From IMG/VR virus record IMGVR_UViG_3300042520_000850, positions 1 through 28,912 of that record: a stretch of 28,912 nt of DNA. One strand, given 5' to 3'. The position numbers and the translations under genes were made by a program. Below are positions 7,819 to 15,141 of this stretch, in pieces; within the stretch, counting starts at the first letter, position 1; each line of letters starts with the position of its first letter. The DNA comes from a virus. A model generated the notes under the pieces. The model made no database searches. It was not told the origin of the DNA and saw nothing but the letters and a program-made list of their open reading frames with translations.

Positions 7819-10800
7819 ATGGCAAATACATTAAGATTTAAAAGGGGTTTAGCGAGTGGGATTCCTACGGCATTAGCTGGTGAGCCACTATTCACAACCG
7901 ACACCTTTGATTTATACATAGGCAACGGAACGACTAACACTCGCTTCCAAAAGTACATTGCTTCGGGTGCGACTACGCAGATTCTAAGAGGTGATGGTAG
8001 CTTATACACGTTCCCTTTGGCGATTAGTTCACCTTCAAATGGGCAAGTGCTAAAATACAACGGCACATCTTGGGTGAATGATAGCGATAGTGGGATAACG
8101 GGTTCGCTAACAACGAACTATTTGCCTAAAGCGACGGGTGCGACAACGCTTGGGAATAGTTTGGTGTATGATAATGGAACGAATGTATTAATAGGCACAA
8201 CAACTGCTCCAACATCAAGTGACGTAAAAATATTATTGAATAGTGCTGGAGGTTCATTTGTAGGATTTGGATTTAATGGGTTAGCTGGTTCTGCAATAGG
8301 TTCTACCGCAGCATCTAATATGGTATTTTTTACGGCAACTGGTTCTCTTGGTTCTGAATCATACACTGAACGTGCAAGATTTGATGCATCTGGAAATCTT
8401 GGACTTGGAGTAACCCCAGCAGCTTGGAGAAATTTATTTAACACTTTTCAAGTTGGTTATACTGGTGCTTTATATTCATTAACAGTTGCAAATGCAACAG
8501 AGCAAGTTAACTTAGCATCAAACTATTATCAAAATTCTGCTGGTAATGAATTGAGAATACAAGCTGGTTTTGCTACAAGGTATCAACAAGGTAGTGGATT
8601 ACATATTTGGTCAACTGCTGCAAGTTCAACTGCTGGTAGTGGTATTACGTTTACTGAAAATATGCGTATTACTACCTTAAACAACCTCCACATCGGCACA
8701 TTCAGTTCCGATTCGGGCGAGAAGCTACAAGTGGCTGGGACAATGAAGGTGACGGGGGCGAGTTACTTTTCGGATGTTGTTGGTATAGGTGGGTCATCTA
8801 ATGCTTTTTATCCGTTAATTATATATAGAGCTACTGCTGGTGTAGGCTTACAAGTATATAACTCAACAACATATTCACAAATAAGATTGCAGTCAAGTGG
8901 AACAAATCAAAACTCATACCTAACATTTAATGGTACTGGAACTGGTAGAGCGATTATACAAGTTAATGATACAGATAGACTAACCATAGATACATCTGGC
9001 AATCTCGGTCTGGGTGTGACTCCGAGTGCGTGGAGGAGTGCTTATAAGGCTTTTCAAATTAATCCACAAGCAAGTTTAGTATCAAGTGGAGGGAACTTTT
9101 ATTTAGGAGTTAACTGGTATCAAGATAGTGGAGTTGTTAATAGGTATATTGCTAATGGACCATCTGTGTTTTTTGGTTCTGATGATGGTGGGTCATATAG
9201 TTGGAGAATAGCCCCATCTGGCACTGCTGGAAACGCAATCACCTTCACCCAAGCAATGACACTTGATGCGAGTGGGAATTTAGGTGTGGGGGCAACAAGT
9301 CCTCAAGGAAAATTACATATTGCTCAAAGCTCAAGTGGTATTATATTTAGTCAAGATGGAACGACTGCTACAATAGTAGGTACAAATGCTGCTGGTACTG
9401 CTTCACAAGGATTATTTTTAAGAGGATTTCCTATTACTTTCACTGGTAATGGAGGTGGTGCAGCAGAACAAATGCGTCTTACTGCACTCGGTAATCTCCA
9501 CATCGGAACATTCTCATCCGATAGCGGAGAGAAACTCCAAGTCAACGGCACTGCGAAGATAACGGGTGCGTTGACGACAATTGGGGCAATAATAACTGGT
9601 ACAAATGCAGTTTATTTAAATAGTTATATTAGGGGGGCATCTACTGGGTTTATTGTAAATAATAATGCTGATACTGAAAACAACTTTATAATTTCAGATA
9701 ATGGAAATACAAGAGTAATTAGAGGTTCATTAACAATAGGTTCAACAGTTGGAACTGGTACTGGTGCTTTATTTGCTGGTGCAGCCACATTCAGTAGTAG
9801 TGTGACGGCTAAAGGAACTTTAACTATTGGAGATGCTGGTGTAACAAATGCAATAATAAATTCCGCAGATGGAATGTATTTTAACATTGACTCTGATGCG
9901 TCAGGAAGTACACCAGAGTTTATGTTTGGTAAAGGAAGAAGTGGTGCTGGGGCTGGTGGTACTACGTTTATGACAATTACAAACGCAGGTAATGTGGGGA
10001 TAGGAACGGTGAATCCGACAACTAAGGTTCATATCATTGACAATAATCCATTATCTCTTGGTGATAGTACTGGTTCGCTAACTATTGCTTATGAGTCAGC
10101 ATCACCTGCCATTGGAATGGGTGGAGGTATGTTTCTTGCTATTCCAGCAAGTGGTGGTTCGTTTTTTAGTACATATATAAAATCTGCAAGAGAATCAGCA
10201 GATAGTGCAAATAGTGCAGCAGCTTTGGTTTTTGGAACTCGTATAAATGGTGGCTCTAACACCGAACGTATGCGTATCACAAGTGGTGGTGATGTAGGTA
10301 TCGGAATGACACCATCATACAAACTTGATGTAACGGGTTCTGCAAGGGTATCAGATGCTATCGCAATCGGCACAACACCAGACACTAACAATCCGTTCAA
10401 GATATTGAAAAATATCAACGCAACGGTTGGTATTAAGTTTGAGAATACAAACACTTCATCAAGTGCATTTAGTGCGGTGCAGCTTGGTACGGATGTAAAT
10501 GGAGGAACAAAGTTCACTAATCTTGTGTATTCATCAAGTGGAATTAGTGCGAGTGGTGTTTATAATCCCGATGGTACATCATTAATCAACAATGGTAACG
10601 GAGGTTTGAACTTCTTAGGCAACCCTATTAGAATGTATACGGGTGGTTCAAATGGTGTGCTTAGATGGGATTTAGTGAATGATGGTTATATTACTCATTA
10701 TTCTGCAACTTCTCCAACAACAAGTGCAGCCGATAGTTATAGACAATACTCGGCTGACGTAACTGCTGGTAACGCTGCTCCACACTTTAGAACTGAAAAT

Positions 10801-10956
10801 GGGGCGGTGATTAAGTTGTACCAAGAAACAACTGCGGTGGGTAACTCAACAATAAGTGTTGGTGGAGGTAATGCGGTGTTAGACGATACGGAGTTTGGTG
10901 GCTACACGCTTAGACAAGTTGTAAAAGCATTACAGAATCAAGGTATATTAGCTTAA
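7819..10956 (+). CDS. Large tail fibre protein with Mtd-like N terminus (1045 aa)
   Basis: ATG at 7819 follows a 35-bp AT-rich gap. Residues 1-40 (MANTLRFKRGLASGIPTALA, then GEPLFTTDTFDLYIGNGTTN) match the short N-terminal module of major tropism determinant-like and other fibre proteins, with its R-x-K-R-G start and DTx(D/R)LYIGNG core. The rest alternates beta-helical segments with recurring units: D(A/T)SGNLGLGVTP(A/S)AWR twice, NLHIGTFSSDSGEKLQV twice, and NVGIGTVNPTTKVHI, DVGIGMTPSYKLDVTGSARV. These GI(G)T-P-x-x-KL-V repeats are known from long phage fibres and bacteriophage-like adhesins. The end, GGYTLRQVVKALQNQGILA, is a helix that may trimerise the fibre; no S74 peptidase dyad is seen. 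No template repeat or reverse transcriptase is present, so tropism switching is not indicated. Confidence 0.8.
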   Translation: MANTLRFKRGLASGIPTALAGEPLFTTDTFDLYIGNGTTNTRFQKYIASGATTQILRGDGSLYTFPLAISSPSNGQVLKYNGTSWVNDSDSGITGSLTTNYLPKATGATTLGNSLVYDNGTNVLIGTTTAPTSSDVKILLNSAGGSFVGFGFNGLAGSAIGSTAASNMVFFTATGSLGSESYTERARFDASGNLGLGVTPAAWRNLFNTFQVGYTGALYSLTVANATEQVNLASNYYQNSAGNELRIQAGFATRYQQGSGLHIWSTAASSTAGSGITFTENMRITTLNNLHIGTFSSDSGEKLQVAGTMKVTGASYFSDVVGIGGSSNAFYPLIIYRATAGVGLQVYNSTTYSQIRLQSSGTNQNSYLTFNGTGTGRAIIQVNDTDRLTIDTSGNLGLGVTPSAWRSAYKAFQINPQASLVSSGGNFYLGVNWYQDSGVVNRYIANGPSVFFGSDDGGSYSWRIAPSGTAGNAITFTQAMTLDASGNLGVGATSPQGKLHIAQSSSGIIFSQDGTTATIVGTNAAGTASQGLFLRGFPITFTGNGGGAAEQMRLTALGNLHIGTFSSDSGEKLQVNGTAKITGALTTIGAIITGTNAVYLNSYIRGASTGFIVNNNADTENNFIISDNGNTRVIRGSLTIGSTVGTGTGALFAGAATFSSSVTAKGTLTIGDAGVTNAIINSADGMYFNIDSDASGSTPEFMFGKGRSGAGAGGTTFMTITNAGNVGIGTVNPTTKVHIIDNNPLSLGDSTGSLTIAYESASPAIGMGGGMFLAIPASGGSFFSTYIKSARESADSANSAAALVFGTRINGGSNTERMRITSGGDVGIGMTPSYKLDVTGSARVSDAIAIGTTPDTNNPFKILKNINATVGIKFENTNTSSSAFSAVQLGTDVNGGTKFTNLVYSSSGISASGVYNPDGTSLINNGNGGLNFLGNPIRMYTGGSNGVLRWDLVNDGYITHYSATSPTTSAADSYRQYSADVTAGNAAPHFRTENGAVIKLYQETTAVGNSTISVGGGNAVLDDTEFGGYTLRQVVKALQNQGILA
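8383..9570 (+). repeat. Two pairs of duplicated units in the large fibre gene
   Basis: Unit B: 8383-8454 and 8989-9060, each 24 codons, encodes D(A/T)SGNLGLGVTP(A/S)AWR and ends in FQ(V/I). Unit A: 8683-8760 and 9493-9570, each 26 codons, encodes NLHIGTFSSDSGEKLQV then GT-x-K-(V/I)TGA. Unit A copies are visibly GC-richer than the AT-rich segments between them. The order B-A-B-A with unlike inserts suggests modules joined at shared short units. Confidence 0.75.
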
Positions 10957-10977
10957 TAAATAAAAAAACAAAACAAA

Positions 10978-11256
10978 ATGGGAGTAAACATTCAACCAGT
11001 ATCAATCTGGGCAAACGGACAAAGCAAGAGTGCATCAGAATTAGATGCAAGGATTATTTATGATGACTTGGCGACAAGTGCTACGTTCTACTATGAACTA
11101 AAAGAAGTAGTAGACGAAGAAGGTGCATCAAGTGGTGGTGCGGTTCTATCGGTAGGAAACGTGGCGATGGATAACGAAGATTATTCAGCGTGGGATAATA
11201 GCAACGAACAAGCGTATGCTTATATTGCTGGGAAGTTAAATTTGGTAATTATCTAA
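10978..11256 (+). CDS. Small fibre-associated protein, unknown function (92 aa)
   Basis: ATG at 10978 follows an A-rich 21-bp gap after the large fibre. The protein is acidic: MGVNIQPVSIWANGQSKSAS, then FYYELKEVVDEEG and a middle GGAVLSVGNVAMDNEDYSAWD. It has no membrane segment and no Cys. I recognise the type as a small protein that often follows the long fibre gene in Bacteroidota phages, but its role (chaperone, tail tip or virion component) is not known to me. The C terminus YAYIAGKLNLVII is hydrophobic, and it ends just before a promoter for the lysis genes. Confidence 0.6.
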   Translation: MGVNIQPVSIWANGQSKSASELDARIIYDDLATSATFYYELKEVVDEEGASSGGAVLSVGNVAMDNEDYSAWDNSNEQAYAYIAGKLNLVII

Positions 11257-11274
11257 ATATTTTATATAACTTTA
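11241..11274 (+). promoter_or_regulatory. Candidate promoter for the lysis cassette
   Basis: TTTG at 11241-11244, a 22-bp spacer, then TAACTTTA at 11267-11274, one base from the Bacteroidota -7 consensus TAnnTTTG. The next ATG is 16 bp downstream at 11291. The spacer is at the long end of the usual range, so this is a fair but not exact match. The upstream box lies in the end of the previous gene. Confidence 0.5.
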
Positions 11275-11290
11275 CAATAAATTTAAAACT

Positions 11291-11425
11291 ATGGATATTA
11301 AAGAACTCAAGGCTCAAGCCTACGATCTACTCGCACAAATGGAGTACATCCAAAAACAATTAGCAGAAACAAATCAGAAAATCGCTGAGGCAATGCAGAA
11401 AGATGCTGAACAAACTGCACAATAA
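11291..11425 (+). CDS. Small coiled-coil peptide (44 aa)
   Basis: ATG GAT ATT AAA at 11291 opens a 44-codon frame ending TAA at 11423-11425. The product MDIKELKAQAYDLLAQMEYI followed by QKQLAETNQKIAEAM is one continuous amphipathic, charged helix, likely a coiled coil. It is the first gene after a candidate promoter and overlaps the endolysin start by 23 bases. It has no membrane segment. A role as an anti-holin-like or regulatory peptide is a guess. Its good start context, promoter and close fit make it a likely real gene. Confidence 0.6.
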   Translation: MDIKELKAQAYDLLAQMEYIQKQLAETNQKIAEAMQKDAEQTAQ

Positions 11426-11996
11426 AATCCCCATACAAGTCCTTAATGAGTTAGGTGATGTGATGAAGCAATTTGGCATCACCAACTCATTTAGACTTAC
11501 TCACTTCCTTGCTCAAGTGGCTCACGAGAGTGGGAACTTCCGCTATACAAGAGAGAACCTCAACTACTCTACCGAAGGACTACTAAAAGTCTTTCCAAAA
11601 TACTTCGATAAAAATACTGCACCACTATACGCAAGGCGACCACAAGCCATTGCCAATATGGTCTATAATGGTCGTATGGGCAATAAGCTAAAGAGCAATG
11701 ATGGGTGGATGTTTAGGGGTGCTGGATTTATTCAATTAACGGGTCGGACAAACTTTAAAGCATTCTCAGATTTTATAGGTGATCCGAAGATTATGGATGA
11801 CCCAAGTTTAGTAGCTACAAAATACCCTCTCACATCAGCCGCTTGGTTCTTTGAAAAGAGAGGACTATGGGCAATTTGCGATGAGGGTGTAGACCAAAAT
11901 ATAGTCAAGAAAGTTACATTAAAAGTGAACGGAGGTTACAATGGCATCGCAGACCGCCTCTCCAAAACCAATGTCCTATTTAACATATTAGTATGA
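11403..11996 (+). CDS. Endolysin, glycoside hydrolase family 19 (197 aa)
   Basis: Cleaves the peptidoglycan glycan chain at the end of infection. The N-terminal half shows the GH19 core: FLAQVAHESGNFRYTRENLNY, where E42 (HESG) and E51 (RENLNY) are the expected catalytic acid and base. Next come the glycan-binding region NGRMGNKLKSNDGWMFRGAG, then FIQLTGRTNF, and the C-terminal segment WFFEKRGLWAICDEG...KKVTLKVNGGYNG. About 200 residues is normal for phage GH19 lysozymes/chitinases. There is no signal peptide or membrane anchor, so it would need a holin for release. It starts within the preceding small gene and overlaps the next gene by 4 bases (ATGA). Confidence 0.9.
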   Translation: MLNKLHNKIPIQVLNELGDVMKQFGITNSFRLTHFLAQVAHESGNFRYTRENLNYSTEGLLKVFPKYFDKNTAPLYARRPQAIANMVYNGRMGNKLKSNDGWMFRGAGFIQLTGRTNFKAFSDFIGDPKIMDDPSLVATKYPLTSAAWFFEKRGLWAICDEGVDQNIVKKVTLKVNGGYNGIADRLSKTNVLFNILV

Positions 11997-12421
11997 GATA
12001 TTTAATGATTTTAGTATTACTTACGTCTTGCGTAACTACTAAACGGATTGAAAGGTATTTAGAAAAAAACCCCCAAGAAATTGAGAAGGTTTTTATTACT
12101 AATGATGTACACGATACAACACTAATTGTCAAGGATTCCTTGATAGTTGAAAGGATTACCGACTCATTCTACACTTGGTTTGCTGATACCCATTACATAG
12201 ATAGAGTGCGCATAAAGAAGGTATTAGAGCCTTGCAAGGATAGTATCATTATAGTATCAAAGCAGATATATACGGATAGATATAAGAAAGTTTATGAGGC
12301 TGCAAAGAAGAACATCGAGGCAAATGATAAGATGCTTAAATGGTGGAGGAAAGGGGCATTGCTAACTTGGGCGTGGATAATACTTATTTGTGGTGTGATT
12401 TATATCATCAAACGTAGATGA
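11993..12421 (+). CDS. Predicted unimolecular spanin (142 aa)
   Basis: The N terminus MRYLMILVLLTSC is a short lipoprotein signal with lipobox LTSC (Cys13), so the mature protein would be lipid-anchored in the outer membrane. The C terminus has one membrane segment (about residues 122-139, WAWIILICGVIYII) ending in KRR, placing it in the inner membrane. Between them is a periplasmic domain of about 100 residues with a charged helix (KKVYEAAKKNIEANDKML). This double anchoring is the defining layout of u-spanins, exemplified by T1 gp11, which fuse the two membranes after the endolysin acts. Position directly after the endolysin in ATGA overlap supports this. No homology is claimed; the call rests on topology. 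Confidence 0.75.
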   Translation: MRYLMILVLLTSCVTTKRIERYLEKNPQEIEKVFITNDVHDTTLIVKDSLIVERITDSFYTWFADTHYIDRVRIKKVLEPCKDSIIIVSKQIYTDRYKKVYEAAKKNIEANDKMLKWWRKGALLTWAWIILICGVIYIIKRR

Positions 12422-13443
12422 AGAAAAGCGACATAGTTAAGGAGTATTTGGCGTTATACCCAACAATGAAAGGGTTGACTCTTGCTAAGAAGATTTACGA
12501 AGAAAATAAAGAATTATTTGATCACGTTGAGAATGCGAGAAAACTAATTAACTACTATCGTGGATTGTCTGGTAATGGGGATAGAAAAAAGCTAAAGAAT
12601 AGAACATACCAAGTTGCTCCAAATTACGACACAACAAAAACCAAAATGGAGAAAATCCAAACAAGTGCGAAAGTCCTTATCCTCGACATTGAGACCGCAC
12701 CCATTAGTGCTTACGTTTGGGGGATTTGGAATCAGAACGTGGGAACGCATCAGATTAAGAGTGACTGGTTCTGCTTGACGTGGGCAGCAAAGTGGTTGTT
12801 TGAAGATAAGGTGTATAGTGCCAAACTAAAGCCAGAGGAAGTAGCCAACCAAGATGACAAGAGGATAATGGAGGGGATTTGGAAGTTGGTAAATGAGGCT
12901 GATATTGTCATAGCACATAACGCAGTCAAGTTTGACATCCCTCGACTTAATTCAAGATTCATCATAAATGACTTATGTCCTCCCCTTCCGTATCAAATTA
13001 TCGATACTTTGACTCATATTCGTAGGCAATTTGGGTTTACGTCTAATAAATTAGACTATGTTAACAAGTTGCTGAACCTGGAGCGTAAAAAAGAGACATC
13101 TTTTGAGTTGTGGGATAATTGTATGAAAGGGGATAGGAAGGCACTCAAAGAGATGGAGGAGTATAACGTACAAGATGTACGCATACTTGAAGAGACTTAT
13201 TTGCAAATTAGACCTTGGATCAAACCTCACCCAAATATGGGGTTATTCATCTTGGATGAAACCGAGCATAGATGTCCGAGTTGTGGGTCAAATGAACTTG
13301 AGGCACAAGGCAAATGTTATAACACGAGTGCTAACATTTACGAGTTATTTAGATGTGGGAATTGTTCAAGTATATCAAGGAAAAGGCTTGGTACTGCTAC
13401 AATAAAACAAAAGCGACATCTTCTAATACCTACCGCCAAATGA
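12418..13443 (+). CDS. RNase H-fold 3'-5' exonuclease with C-terminal zinc ribbon (341 aa)
   Basis: ATGA overlap with the spanin. Residues 1-60 form a charged helical region that may bind DNA. From about residue 85 a DnaQ/polymerase-B-type exonuclease is visible: Exo I VLILDIETAP (D90, E92), Exo II IVIAHNAVKFDIPRLNSR (D173), Exo III EEYNVQDVRILEE (Y249, D253). That gives the full DEDDy set for two-metal hydrolysis of DNA or RNA 3' ends. The C-terminal part has a CPSCG...CGNC zinc ribbon (C286, C289, C313, C316). There is no polymerase domain, so it is a free-standing nuclease. Substrate (host DNA breakdown, replication proofreading or recombination) cannot be told from sequence. Confidence 0.8.
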   Translation: MKKSDIVKEYLALYPTMKGLTLAKKIYEENKELFDHVENARKLINYYRGLSGNGDRKKLKNRTYQVAPNYDTTKTKMEKIQTSAKVLILDIETAPISAYVWGIWNQNVGTHQIKSDWFCLTWAAKWLFEDKVYSAKLKPEEVANQDDKRIMEGIWKLVNEADIVIAHNAVKFDIPRLNSRFIINDLCPPLPYQIIDTLTHIRRQFGFTSNKLDYVNKLLNLERKKETSFELWDNCMKGDRKALKEMEEYNVQDVRILEETYLQIRPWIKPHPNMGLFILDETEHRCPSCGSNELEAQGKCYNTSANIYELFRCGNCSSISRKRLGTATIKQKRHLLIPTAK

Positions 13444-13712
13444 GGAGGATAAAAGTATTATATACCAAACTTGGTAAGCAAAAGGCTTGGGGATTGGCTC
13501 ACTCGGATGAGTTGATTGAGATTGACATTCGGCTCAAGGGTCGGAAGGCTATGGAGATATTGATACACGAGATTTGCCATATATTGGCTCCAGAGGATGA
13601 TGAGGAGGAGGTGATACGCAAGAGTGTCATCCTAACCAAAACCTTATGGCACGAGGGATATAGGCGAATAGATAACACGGAAGATATACCATTGCAGAAT
13701 GGTGAACCTTGA
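13440..13712 (+). CDS. Minimal zincin-like metallopeptidase (90 aa)
   Basis: I start at the ATG at 13440, which overlaps the exonuclease stop as ATGA; an upstream GTG would add 29 residues inside that gene. Residues 36-50 read AMEILIHEICHILAP, with HExxH at H43-E44-H47, a zinc-binding and catalytic motif. Acidic residues follow (PEDDEEEV) and the C terminus has ILTKTLWHEGYRRIDN. It is far shorter than classical metalloproteases and resembles the small HExxH proteins found in Bacteroidota phages near replication genes. Enzymatic activity is unproven. It is the last gene before a strong terminator. Confidence 0.65.
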   Translation: MRRIKVLYTKLGKQKAWGLAHSDELIEIDIRLKGRKAMEILIHEICHILAPEDDEEEVIRKSVILTKTLWHEGYRRIDNTEDIPLQNGEP

Positions 13713-13740
13713 TTGTTTTAAATACGGTATGGTCAAATTC

Positions 13741-13770
13741 GCCCTTCGTTTCTACGAGGGGCTTTATTTT
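13741..13770 (+). terminator. Intrinsic terminator after the zincin gene
   Basis: Stem GCCCTTCG (13741-13748), loop TTTCTA, stem CGAGGGGC (13755-13762), with one G-U pair, followed by TTTATTTT. It closes the lysis/exonuclease transcript and lies 38 bp before the XRE promoter. The same TTTCTA loop is used by the hairpin at 15088. Confidence 0.85.
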
Positions 13771-13807
13771 AGAAGTAAATGCTTTAACAAAACTTTAACA
13801 CATATAT

Positions 13808-13838
13808 TTTGTGGTTTAAAAATAATCATATAACTTTG
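13808..13838 (+). promoter_or_regulatory. Consensus Bacteroidota promoter for the XRE gene
   Basis: TTTG at 13808-13811, exactly 19 bp, then TAACTTTG at 13831-13838, matching the Bacteroidota housekeeping promoter pattern TTTG-N19-TAnnTTTG. The ATG of the regulator gene is at 13862, leaving a short leader. It is the clearest promoter in the window and good evidence for the host phylum. Confidence 0.85.
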
Positions 13839-13861
13839 ATGTCATAACAAATAAGAATACT

Positions 13862-14080
13862 ATGACTGAAATTTTAATTAAAGAGAAACTAAGAGCATTA
13901 CGAGAATCGAAAGGATTATCTCGTGAAACATTATCTAAGATGGCTAATGTAACAATGCAGACTATTTTTAGAGCAGAGACGGGTGGTAACATTAACCTTA
14001 ACAACTATCTCAAAATCATCCAAACTTTACAATCCTATGGAGTACATAGCAATACTGGTGATAATGTTAATTACATTTAG
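13862..14080 (+). CDS. XRE-family transcriptional regulator (72 aa)
   Basis: Residues 6-62 make a Cro/CI-type helix-turn-helix: IKEKLRALRESKGLSRETLSK, MANVTMQTIFRAETGGNINL, NNYLKIIQTLQSYG. The turn and second helix (LSRETLSKMANVTMQTIFRAE) are the DNA-recognition part. It is only the DNA-binding domain, without a protease-like LexA/CI C-terminal half, so Cro-like or a small autoregulator. It is the first gene after the best promoter in the window and probably controls the downstream early genes. Target operators are not identified; CTCAACAAGTTGAG at 15025-15038 is one candidate. The next gene overlaps its last 44 bases. Confidence 0.8.
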   Translation: MTEILIKEKLRALRESKGLSRETLSKMANVTMQTIFRAETGGNINLNNYLKIIQTLQSYGVHSNTGDNVNYI

Positions 14081-14369
14081 TGTAATTTTTATCCCTAATC
14101 AATGGGACATCCCAATCAAACCTAAACGCAAACACACCAATACAAAATTTATTATTCCAGCAGAGTTTTGGGTTGAATACAATGAAATGCTACAAGCAAT
14201 AAATGATATGAATGAGGGTAGTGCAAAGATAGTGTTCTTTAGGCTCAACCAACTCAACGAGAAGTATTGTAGGTTGTATATGAATTACACCTACGATGAG
14301 AAAATGACTCAACTTATAGAAAAGTATAACGCAAAGATTAATTATTTTCATAACCGCAAAACCAATTAA
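14037..14369 (+). CDS. Membrane-anchored small protein, unknown function (110 aa)
   Basis: Start is chosen at ATG 14037 (MEYIAILVIMLITFSVIFIP), giving one N-terminal membrane helix followed by KRKHTNTKFIIPAEFW and a charged helical C-terminal domain of about 75 residues. A later ATG at 14064 would shorten the overlap with the XRE gene but halve the membrane segment. A GTG far upstream would lie inside the regulator and is unlikely. The C-terminal part (EMLQAINDMNEG...RLNQLNEKYCRLY) is helical. I do not recognise the family. Its place between the regulator and the SSB-like gene suggests an early accessory protein. Confidence 0.55.
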   Translation: MEYIAILVIMLITFSVIFIPNQWDIPIKPKRKHTNTKFIIPAEFWVEYNEMLQAINDMNEGSAKIVFFRLNQLNEKYCRLYMNYTYDEKMTQLIEKYNAKINYFHNRKTN

Positions 14370-14371
14370 AA

Positions 14372-14956
14372 ATGGGACTAAATCAAAGTCAGAACAAAGG
14401 AGTGTTTTTATCAATTACTAATGGTAAACTTGTGCGCCAGTTTTCTGCGCCAACAGACAAGTCAGTATCTCGTGTCAACAAAATGGGTCGTGAAGTACAC
14501 GAGGAGTTCTACGATTCGCTTAGTGGATGGCTAATGGAAATCAAGACCAAAGAGTCTGAGTATGGCAAGTTTTGGGTCATCACCATCAAAGATGAGAATG
14601 TATATTACAACTTAGAGTGTAAGTACGATAGCGGTTATGCTATGTCATTTTTGAAAGCATTACCAAATGCTGACCTATCTGAAGTCATTACCTTATCTCC
14701 AAAGCTAATCGTGGATGGTGATAAGAAACAATCTGTACTTTTCATTTCGCAAAATGGGAACGGACTCAAGCATTACTGGACTAAGGCTGATCCGAAAGAA
14801 TTACCTGACTTGCAAAAGATAAAAGTAAAAGGTAAGGAGACCTGGGATTCTACCAATAGGTTAGAATATTTGGAAGATTATGTGAAATTATCTATCTTAC
14901 CTAAGATTAAACCTACCCTCTCAGATGTAACCGAGGGAGAAGATACACCGTTTTAG
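14372..14956 (+). CDS. Predicted single-stranded DNA-binding protein (194 aa)
   Basis: The start is 2 bases after the preceding stop. The protein has a beta-rich body (GVFLSITNGKLVRQF, FWVITIKDENVYYNLE, YAMSFLKALPN, ITLSPKL) in an order compatible with an OB-like or T7 gp2.5-like fold. The last residues, VTEGEDTPF, are acidic and end in Pro-Phe, the C-terminal tip that in SSB and many phage ssDNA-binding proteins binds partner enzymes and competes with DNA. Bacteroidota phages often carry such a protein here beside a RecB-like nuclease, as in this window. The OB fold itself is not proven by sequence; the tail is the main evidence. Confidence 0.65.
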   Translation: MGLNQSQNKGVFLSITNGKLVRQFSAPTDKSVSRVNKMGREVHEEFYDSLSGWLMEIKTKESEYGKFWVITIKDENVYYNLECKYDSGYAMSFLKALPNADLSEVITLSPKLIVDGDKKQSVLFISQNGNGLKHYWTKADPKELPDLQKIKVKGKETWDSTNRLEYLEDYVKLSILPKIKPTLSDVTEGEDTPF

Positions 14957-14972
14957 TGTTTGGGTTGTATTC

Positions 14973-15023
14973 GGGGGTTGCGAAGGTTCGCATTTGGAGA
15001 TAGATTCTCACCCCATTTTTTTT
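14973..15023 (+). terminator. Branched terminator after the SSB-like gene
   Basis: An outer GGGG (14973-14976) pairs with CCCC (15011-15014). Inside sit two hairpins: TGCGAA-GG-TTCGCA (14979-14992) and GAGA-TAGAT-TCTC (14997-15009). The CCCC is followed by A and eight Ts. This makes a multi-arm terminator rather than a simple hairpin. Confidence 0.6.
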
Positions 15024-15024
15024 A

Positions 15025-15038
15025 CTCAACAAGTTGAG
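15025..15038 (+). promoter_or_regulatory. Palindrome CTCAACAAGTTGAG
   Basis: Perfect 6-bp arms around AA, just after the T-run of the branched terminator and upstream of the nuclease gene. It could be an operator for a dimeric regulator such as the XRE protein. No -7 element of TAnnTTTG type follows closely, so the promoter it might control is not identified. Confidence 0.4.
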
Positions 15039-15087
15039 CAAATTAATGATTTTTTAAATAACTGTGTTTTTCATTAGTGTAGCATAC

Positions 15088-15117
15088 GACCTGATGTTTC
15101 TACGTTGGGTCTTTTTT
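15088..15117 (+). terminator. Hairpin-T6 in the leader of the nuclease gene
   Basis: GACCTGATG (15088-15096), loop TTTCTA, CGTTGGGTC (15103-15111) with three G-U pairs, then TTTTTT. It lies 24 bp before the ATG at 15142. It may end the upstream transcript a second time or act as a leader attenuator; no competing antiterminator hairpin was found by eye. Confidence 0.6.
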
Positions 15118-15141
15118 ATCAAACTTTATAAACTTTTAACT

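Noticed and set aside
7819-10956. Diversity-generating retroelement suggested by the Mtd-like N terminus
   Set aside because: No reverse transcriptase, no Avd-like gene and no adenine-variable template repeat near the fibre genes were seen.
15064-15141. N-terminal extension of the PD-(D/E)XK nuclease
   Set aside because: The added 26 residues would be encoded by the terminator hairpin and T-run; the ATG at 15142 gives a normal start.
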